Shown here piece by piece: positions 46,199-64,000 of a stretch of 64,000 bases of DNA. Source of the stretch: Streptomyces formicae (GTDB lineage Bacteria > Actinomycetota > Actinomycetes > Streptomycetales > Streptomycetaceae); the NCBI RefSeq assembly GCF_002556545.1, contig NZ_CP022685.1:868001-932000 (forward strand), written 5' to 3'. A program made the position numbers and the translations under genes. How positions within the stretch are numbered: position 1 is the first letter of the stretch; each line of letters starts with the position of its first letter. The notes beneath the pieces are model-generated. The model did not search any database, had not been told where the DNA came from, and saw only the letters and a list, made by a program, of their open reading frames with translations.

Positions 46199-46259
46199 CG
46201 CGGCGGCGTCCCGTACGCGCTGTCGTACGGCCGTAGGCGTCCCCGGAGTACGCGTCACC
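46194..46259. terminator. Symmetric bidirectional terminator containing both stop codons
   Basis: GGTGACGCG (46194-46202) pairs with CGCGTCACC (46251-46259), enclosing the inner hairpin CCGTACG (46211-46217)/CGTACGG (46224-46230). The TGA of the nitroreductase gene and the stop of the convergent adenylation gene lie in mirror positions within the outer arms. It most likely ends transcription from both sides. Confidence 0.65.
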
Positions 46260-47778
46260 GGCGCACCTCGGCCGCCCTGCGGTCCAGCGTCCCGTAGTCG
46301 ACCTTGCCGTTGGGCAGGCGCGGCAGCGCGGGCACAGCGATGACGCGGGCGGGCAGCGCGGTCGTGGGCAGGCTGCGCAGCAACTGCGCCCTGACCCGCT
46401 GCTCGTCGAGTGCCGTGCCGCCGGTGACGACGAAGCCGACCGGCCGGGGGCGGGGCGCCCCGCTCACGCCGATGCCCGCATCGGTGATGCCGTCGCACGA
46501 GGTGAGGGCGCGTTCGATCTCGGCGCGTTCGACTCGCACGCCGCCGAGCTTGAGCTGGTGGTCGGCCCGTCCGTGGAAGAGGAGTTCGCCGTCCTCGCGG
46601 ACCGTCACGAGGTCGCCCGTGCGGTAGTGGCGGGTGCCGTGCAGGTCGACGAAGCGCTCCGCGTCGGTCCCGGGGACGGCAAGGCCCAGTCCCGCTATGT
46701 ACAGCTCCCCCGTTCCCGGGGTGTCCGGTGCCGCCGCGATGTGCAGGGTCACCCCGGCGATCGGCCGTCCGATGGGAACCGCGCGGGCGCGGGCGTCGGC
46801 GGGCGCGCAGGCGTGGACCGTGGCCCACACCGTGCACTCGGTCGGTCCGTACTCGTTGTACAGCTCGGCCTGCGGCAGTTCGGCCAGGTGCCGTGCGACC
46901 AGGGCGGGCGAGCAGCTCTCACCGGCCACGATCACCGTGGTGAGCGTACGCAGCCGGGGCGCGAGGCCCCCGCGCAGTGCCACTCCGTAGAGCGAGGGGA
47001 CCATCAGCAGATGGGTGGCGTGGTGGCGTTCGGCGGCGCGGGCGACGGCCAGCAGGTCGCCGGGTCTGCCGCCGGGGACGACGAGCAGCCCGCCGCTCGC
47101 CAGGGTCCACCAGATGCCCGCCATGGAACTGTCGAAGGAGAGCGAGGAACAGAGCAGGAACGCGCCGACCCGCTCGGCGTAGTGGCGCAGGCGCGCGGCG
47201 GTGGACCAGCCGAGGGACGTGGCCGCGATCGTCACGGGCTTGGGGAGTCCGGTCGAGCCGCTGGTGAAGCAGGTGTAGGCGTGGGTGCCGCGGCGTGTGT
47301 GGGTGCCGCCGCTCGCGTCCGCAGGTCCTGACGGCTGCCCGGTGCGCTGCCGTGTCGCGAGAGCGACGTGCTCGAGACCCGCCACGGCGCCCGCTTCGTT
47401 CTCCTCCGGCACGAGCACGAAGCGGGCGCCGCAGCCTTGCGCCATGAGCCGTCGCCGCTCCTCGGGGAACTCCGCGTCGACGGGGACGTAGCAACAGCCC
47501 GCCCGCAGGACGCCGAGCAGCGCGGCGATCGTGTGGCGCGAGGCGGTGCCGTGCACCACGACCGGCTCGTCCGGGCGGGCGCCGCGGGCGAGCAGGGCGT
47601 GGGCCACCGCGCGCGAGACCTCGTCGAGTTCGCGGTAGCTGAAGGTGCCCGTGCCGTCGGCGACGGCGGACGCGCGGCCGCCGAGGCGGGGCTCGACGAG
47701 GTCGAGGATGTGCGGCGGCTCACCGGTCCAGCGGGGCCCGGCGAGCCGGACGTCGCCGGTGGCGCGGGCCGCTGCCAT
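46255..47778 (-). CDS. Stand-alone NRPS adenylation enzyme
   Basis: A 507-residue single A domain, with core motifs FTSGSTGLPKP (A3), NEYGPTECT (A5), YRTGDLV (A7), the A8 stretch LGGVRVERAEIE and PNGKVDYGTLD (A10 Lys). It activates an amino acid and loads a carrier protein, presumably the free PCP of the same operon. My manual alignment to GrsA gives specificity residues D-S-A-L-I-A-E-V-W-K. I cannot assign a substrate from memory. It is the last gene of the minus-strand operon and begins one base after the condensation gene. Confidence 0.88.
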   Translation of the reverse strand: MAAARATGDVRLAGPRWTGEPPHILDLVEPRLGGRASAVADGTGTFSYRELDEVSRAVAHALLARGARPDEPVVVHGTASRHTIAALLGVLRAGCCYVPVDAEFPEERRRLMAQGCGARFVLVPEENEAGAVAGLEHVALATRQRTGQPSGPADASGGTHTRRGTHAYTCFTSGSTGLPKPVTIAATSLGWSTAARLRHYAERVGAFLLCSSLSFDSSMAGIWWTLASGGLLVVPGGRPGDLLAVARAAERHHATHLLMVPSLYGVALRGGLAPRLRTLTTVIVAGESCSPALVARHLAELPQAELYNEYGPTECTVWATVHACAPADARARAVPIGRPIAGVTLHIAAAPDTPGTGELYIAGLGLAVPGTDAERFVDLHGTRHYRTGDLVTVREDGELLFHGRADHQLKLGGVRVERAEIERALTSCDGITDAGIGVSGAPRPRPVGFVVTGGTALDEQRVRAQLLRSLPTTALPARVIAVPALPRLPNGKVDYGTLDRRAAEVRR

Positions 47779-47779
47779 G

Positions 47780-49126
47780 TCAGCGGACCAGTCCGGTCAG
47801 GGCGTCCAGGTAGGTGGCGACGGCGCGTTCCATCCACACGGTGCTGAACAGATGGGTGTCGTAGGTGATGTAGCCGCCCGGCTCGTCGTCCCAGCGCATC
47901 GTCCAGAAGAACGGCAGCGGCATCGGCAGCGCCGACTGGGAGTCCAGCGTGAGCCGGTCCAGGGCGAGCGCGGGCGTCCGTGTCGCCGGGCGCACCGGTG
48001 AGCGCACGATCACCTGGAAGACGGGGGCGACCAGATCGCGTGCGGTCATCAGCTCCAGGAGCTGCGGGGACTGCTCGAGGACACGGATCAGCGGGATGTC
48101 GTTGGCGTACGCCTCTCGGCAGCGCCGGTCGACGCGCGGGCACAGCTCCCGCAGGGCCTCCGGGTCGTGCGCGCCGGAGTGCTCGATCTGGATCTGCAGG
48201 ACGTTGAGCAGGAAGCCGACGGTGTCCCATTCGGACGGGATGCGGCCCGCCGTGATGACCGGGACCAGGGCGTCGCCCGGTGGCAGCAGCGCGCCGACGA
48301 AGGCGGTGAGGAGCAGGGTGAACGGGGTGGTGCGGCCGTGCCGTGCCGTCAGGCGCACGGCGTCGCGCAGTTCAGAATCGATGCGGAAGGAGTGCACGGC
48401 GGTCGGCCCCGGCGCGGCGTCGGGCGTCTCGGCCGGCAGCCCGAGACCCTCCACCGCGGTGAGCCGGTCCCGCCAGTACGGCAGTGCCTGGCCGATGCGG
48501 GCCTGCCACTTGTCGCCGTGGTCCTCCGCCGCGATGTCGGCGTACTGCATGACGTCCGCCGAGAGCGGCGGATCGCCGCGGAGCCTGGCGCTGTAGGCGG
48601 TGACGACATCGCGGGCGAGCACGTCCTGCGACCAGGCGTCGGCCGCGATGTGGTGGGCGACGAGGACGAGGACCGCCTCGTCGCCCTTGCGGCCCAGGTC
48701 CGCCCAGAGCAGCGGGGGTTCGTCGCACGGGTGGGGCCGCAGGGCGACCTCCGCGATCCACTCGTCGAACGAACGGCCGGGGCCGAGGCGGGTCACGGCG
48801 AGCCGGGACGGCATCGGGGGCAGCACCCGCTGCCGCAGGGCACCGCCGTCGCGCAGCAGCAGGGTGCGCAGTGCGCCGTGGCGGGCGACGACGTCGTCCA
48901 GGGCCCGGCGCAGCACCCGTTCGTCCACCGTGCCCGACACCCGGTAGGCCGCGCGCACCAGGAACCCGGGTTGCAGGACGGTGCCCGGCAGGAGCGACTC
49001 CACGAGGCCCAGGAGTTCTTGCGCGTACGTGGCTCGGTGCGTGGCGTGGGTGTCCTGGGCGGCTCGGTGCGTGGCGTGGGTCGCGCCGGGCGTGTCGTGC
49101 GTCGCGCGGGGCGTGGCTTCCGTCAC
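47780..49126 (-). CDS. Stand-alone NRPS condensation domain protein
   Basis: A 448-residue condensation protein from the GTG at 49124-49126, which has an AAGGAGG ribosome site. The active-site motif is [11 protein letters not shown] (HHxxxD with Ala in place of the usual final Gly). Supporting motifs are VRAAYRVSGTVDERVLRRAL, RRALDDVVARHGALRTLLL and VGFLLNVLQIQ. A low-complexity His/Thr/Ala-rich region (about residues 5-25) precedes it. It could condense the residue carried by the free PCP with a partner, or transfer it to the large NRPS in trans. Confidence 0.85.
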   Translation of the reverse strand: MTEATPRATHDTPGATHATHRAAQDTHATHRATYAQELLGLVESLLPGTVLQPGFLVRAAYRVSGTVDERVLRRALDDVVARHGALRTLLLRDGGALRQRVLPPMPSRLAVTRLGPGRSFDEWIAEVALRPHPCDEPPLLWADLGRKGDEAVLVLVAHHIAADAWSQDVLARDVVTAYSARLRGDPPLSADVMQYADIAAEDHGDKWQARIGQALPYWRDRLTAVEGLGLPAETPDAAPGPTAVHSFRIDSELRDAVRLTARHGRTTPFTLLLTAFVGALLPPGDALVPVITAGRIPSEWDTVGFLLNVLQIQIEHSGAHDPEALRELCPRVDRRCREAYANDIPLIRVLEQSPQLLELMTARDLVAPVFQVIVRSPVRPATRTPALALDRLTLDSQSALPMPLPFFWTMRWDDEPGGYITYDTHLFSTVWMERAVATYLDALTGLVR

Positions 49127-50388
49127 CGCGCCACCTCCTTCTGCCTCGGCCGTACGCGTACGGGCAGGTGTGTGATGCCGGAGAGGAACGTCGATCGCGC
49201 CCGCCGGGGCTCGCCGGTCACCTCGATCCCGGCGTACCGGGCGAACAGTTCCGCGAAGAACAGCCGGAGCGTGACCCTGGCGATGCCCGCGCCCGCGCAG
49301 TAATGGGGGCCCGCGCCGAACGCGAGGTGCCGGTTGCGGCGCCGACCCGGGTCGAACACGTCGGGGCGGTGGAACACGGCCTCGTCGTGGTTGGCGGAGC
49401 CGAGCCAGGCCACGACCGGGTCGCCCTCGGCGAGGGGCACACCGGCCAGGACGACGGGCCGTCGCGCGTGGCGCATGAAGTGACGCGCGGGCGATGCCCG
49501 GCGCAGCGCCTCCTCCACCCCGCTGTCGAGCAGGTCGGGCCGGTCGGCCCAGTCCGCGTAGCGGCCGGTGCGGGAGAGTTCGAACACGGCGGCCGAAGGC
49601 ACGTGGGCCAGCGTCACGCTCGCGCCGAGCAGCAGGCTGTAACAGTTCGAGAGGACCTCGCCGGGCGTGAGGCGCGCGCCGTCGACCTCCATGGCCAGCA
49701 GCACGTCGACCAGGTCGCCGGGTTCCTCGTGCGGCCGCTCCGGGTGGTCGTGGTGCGTCCCACGCCGCCGCTCGCGCACCAAGTCGGCGAAGTACGCGAA
49801 GAGTTCGCGGTGACCGCGCTCCAGGGTCGCCTCGGATCCGCCGGGCAGCCGGTGTTCGGGGTCGTCCTCGGCCGCGCACATCATCGCGAGCCGCACGAGG
49901 CGGGGGCGGTCCCGCGCGGGAAGGCCGAGCAGCGGGCCGAGCACCACCAGCGGGAGCTGCGCGCAGGCCGCGGCGAAGTCGAACGTCCGCTCCTCGCCCG
50001 GTGGCACGTCGGGCAGCAGTTCACGGATGCCCGCCCGGATCTGCTCGGTGTGCGCCTCGGCGGAGCGCAGCCGCAGGGCCCGGTGCAGCGGCGCGCGCAT
50101 CCGGTCGTGACGGGGTGGGTCGGTGACCGCCATCTGCCGCCCCGCCGCGGGGTCGGACCTGCCGAGCAGGCTGAGCAGCGTGCCGCGTTCGGAGGTGAAG
50201 GACGCGTGGTCAGCGAGGACGCGCTCGACGTCCGCGTACCGGGTCACGGACCAGAAGCCGAGTGCGTCGGATACCTGCTGCCAGGACACGGGCGCGTGGG
50301 CGCGCAGCGCGCGCCAGGCCGCGTACGGGTCGCCCTCCGTGTACAGCGCCGGATCCGCGAGGTTCACTTCGGCGGGCGGGACGGTCAC
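49123..50388 (-). CDS. Cytochrome P450, probable carrier-bound amino acid hydroxylase
   Basis: A 421-residue P450. The heme ligand motif is FGAGPHYCAGAGIAR, the ExxR pair is EEALR, and the I-helix stretch LLLGASVTLAHV holds the oxygen-binding Thr region. The GTG start overlaps the carrier-protein stop by 4 bases. P450s encoded with a free A domain and PCP hydroxylate the beta carbon of the PCP-bound amino acid, as for NovI and NikQ. The operon structure here is the same, so that role is likely. Confidence 0.9.
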   Translation of the reverse strand: MTVPPAEVNLADPALYTEGDPYAAWRALRAHAPVSWQQVSDALGFWSVTRYADVERVLADHASFTSERGTLLSLLGRSDPAAGRQMAVTDPPRHDRMRAPLHRALRLRSAEAHTEQIRAGIRELLPDVPPGEERTFDFAAACAQLPLVVLGPLLGLPARDRPRLVRLAMMCAAEDDPEHRLPGGSEATLERGHRELFAYFADLVRERRRGTHHDHPERPHEEPGDLVDVLLAMEVDGARLTPGEVLSNCYSLLLGASVTLAHVPSAAVFELSRTGRYADWADRPDLLDSGVEEALRRASPARHFMRHARRPVVLAGVPLAEGDPVVAWLGSANHDEAVFHRPDVFDPGRRRNRHLAFGAGPHYCAGAGIARVTLRLFFAELFARYAGIEVTGEPRRARSTFLSGITHLPVRVRPRQKEVAR

Positions 50389-50810
50389 TGTCCTGGCTCC
50401 GACGGCGACTTAGGCTCCGACTGCGGCTCCGGCTCCCGCCCTCGCTCTCGCTCCGGACGAGGAGTTCCGGGACCTGTCGTCGCGCCGTTCTTCGCCGCCG
50501 ACTCCACCGCCTCGGCGAGGGCCGCGATGGTGGGCGTCAGGAACAGCGCCGCCGCGGGCACCTCCACGCCGAACTCCGTGTCGATGGCCAGCTGCAGTTC
50601 GGCGGCGAGCAGGGAGTCGCCGCCGAGTTCGAAGAAGTCGTCCTCGACGCCGATCGGCTCGACCCCGGCACCGATGCCGCCGAGGCCGGTGCCCCACAGG
50701 GCGACCAGTCTGTGCTCGACGGTGGTCCGCGGCTCGATGTAGTCGGAACTCATGCCGAAGGCTTCGCGCGCGCTCGCGCCGTCGACTGCGGGACGGTCGT
50801 CCACCGGCAT
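50385..50810 (-). CDS. Free-standing peptidyl carrier protein
   Basis: A 141-residue protein. The carrier core is about residues 28-105, with the phosphopantetheine Ser in [16 protein letters not shown] and [15 protein letters not shown] near its end. A Pro/Glu/Ser-rich tail follows. The ATG at 50808-50810 has a GGGGGAGG ribosome site. First gene of the minus-strand operon, it presumably carries the amino acid activated by the free A enzyme for hydroxylation by the P450. Confidence 0.88.
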   Translation of the reverse strand: MPVDDRPAVDGASAREAFGMSSDYIEPRTTVEHRLVALWGTGLGGIGAGVEPIGVEDDFFELGGDSLLAAELQLAIDTEFGVEVPAAALFLTPTIAALAEAVESAAKNGATTGPGTPRPERERGREPEPQSEPKSPSEPGQ

Positions 50811-51321
50811 CGGCCTCCCCCAAGGCGTGACAAGGCGGTGTCCGTCGACCCTGTCAGCCCCCGGAGGGGGCGGGGACCTCGCTTTCCCGCCAAAGCCTCT
50901 TCAAAAGATTTTCCAAAGGAACGCAAAAAGAGAGTCAAGAACCGGACCCGACTTCCGGGACGCCTGGGGGAGAGATAAAACTCCCGCACACACGGGATCA
51001 CCACCAACGCCCCCCGGCCCCACCCGCCACCAGCACCCCAATCACACCCGGCCGAGTACGGGGGACGAGAAAGCACGTTCCCGCCCGAGCCCATTCGGAC
51101 CGCCTTTTCGAGCAGCGCACCGACAGAGCGAACACGGCTCGCGTGATAGCAATAACCGCAGGCCAAAGAGCCACAGGGGGCGCAACTCGGCAATTCCGCG
51201 ACACCCTCGCCAAGGCTTCCAGATGTGGCGTGAATCACATCGAACAAAGCTTCGCCATGTGGTTCAGTGTATTTTCCGCACTGTAATTGAAAAAGAACAA
51301 GCAATGGGGGAATTAAGCGTA
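50811..51321. other. Divergent promoter region between the NRPS operons
   Basis: This 511-base region is much more A+T-rich than its surroundings, notably 50880-50960 and 51230-51320. It should carry promoters for both the minus-strand tailoring operon and the NRPS gene. Visible elements are a GGGAG/CTCCC hairpin (50968-50985) and a CAGTG/CACTG dyad near the NRPS start. A minus-strand frame across it has no family resemblance. No regulator gene is present. Confidence 0.55.
51265..51288 (+). promoter_or_regulatory. Possible NRPS promoter with overlapping dyad
   Basis: TGTAAT at 51282-51287 is a five-of-six match to the -10 consensus, about 35 bases before the NRPS ATG. CAGTG (51265-51269)/CACTG (51279-51283) forms an inverted repeat overlapping it, a possible operator. 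The -35 region is weak, suggesting activator dependence. Confidence 0.35.

Positions 51322-64000
<12,679 letters not shown>

Noticed and set aside
50750..51304. Minus-strand frame of 184 codons between the NRPS operons
   Set aside because: It covers the carrier-protein 5' end in another frame and matches no family. Treated as chance.

Overview
This window looks like Streptomyces chromosome, or that of a close relative. Base composition is very high in G+C with strong third-position G/C bias, TTG and GTG starts are common, and genes are often coupled by 4-base ATGA/GTGA overlaps. No tRNA, rRNA, insertion sequence, phage gene or CRISPR array was recognised. Much of the window is secondary-metabolism DNA.

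Region 1 (1-17656): the 5' end of a galE-like gene on the minus strand, then a long plus-strand operon for a C7-cyclitol (valienol/aminocyclitol family) product. Its key gene is a sedoheptulose-7-phosphate cyclase of the 2-epi-5-epi-valiolone synthase (EEVS) type at 5717-6931. Around it are a VOC-fold protein of the valiolone-epimerase kind, a TreT-like glycosyltransferase, a GH13 and a GH63-like glycosidase, several SDR/LLM/MDR/Gfo-Idh oxidoreductases, three cupin domains, Nudix and HAD hydrolases and an MFS exporter. A class V aminotransferase follows. No cyclitol kinase or sugar nucleotidyltransferase is visible.

Region 2 (17866-26557): a coupled three-gene operon of two very large proteins of unknown function (1232 and 1379 aa) and a secreted trypsin-like protease. 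Region 3 (26580-35612) holds ordinary accessory genes: glutaminase, a UvrA-like ABC protein, small VOC/YCII/RidA proteins, a seven-repeat propeller lectin-like protein, a TetR regulator with a clear operator, a metallo-beta-lactamase-fold lipoprotein and an isochorismatase-like hydrolase. A membrane NACHT NTPase follows at 35688, then carbonic anhydrase with a SulP transporter (38137-40428).

Region 4 (40564-43961) is the most unusual locus. A good promoter drives a 50-residue peptide gene whose C-terminus carries GCIS three times at an exact nine-residue period. It is followed by an attenuator-like hairpin, a PaaK/CapK-like adenylate-forming enzyme, a small WH-motif protein resembling the GRDP family, and an MFS exporter. 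No standard RiPP maturase is present. This looks like an undescribed peptide-modification system.

Region 5 (44003-46198): alpha/beta hydrolase, a small secreted Cys-containing protein, and a nitroreductase. Region 6 (46255-64000): an NRPS cluster. A minus-strand operon encodes free-standing PCP, cytochrome P450, condensation and adenylation proteins, the usual set for beta-hydroxylating a carrier-bound amino acid. Divergent from it is a giant NRPS gene that runs off the window: A-MT-PCP, then three C-A-PCP modules, then the start of another C domain. The A domains of modules 2 and 4 are near copies of each other.
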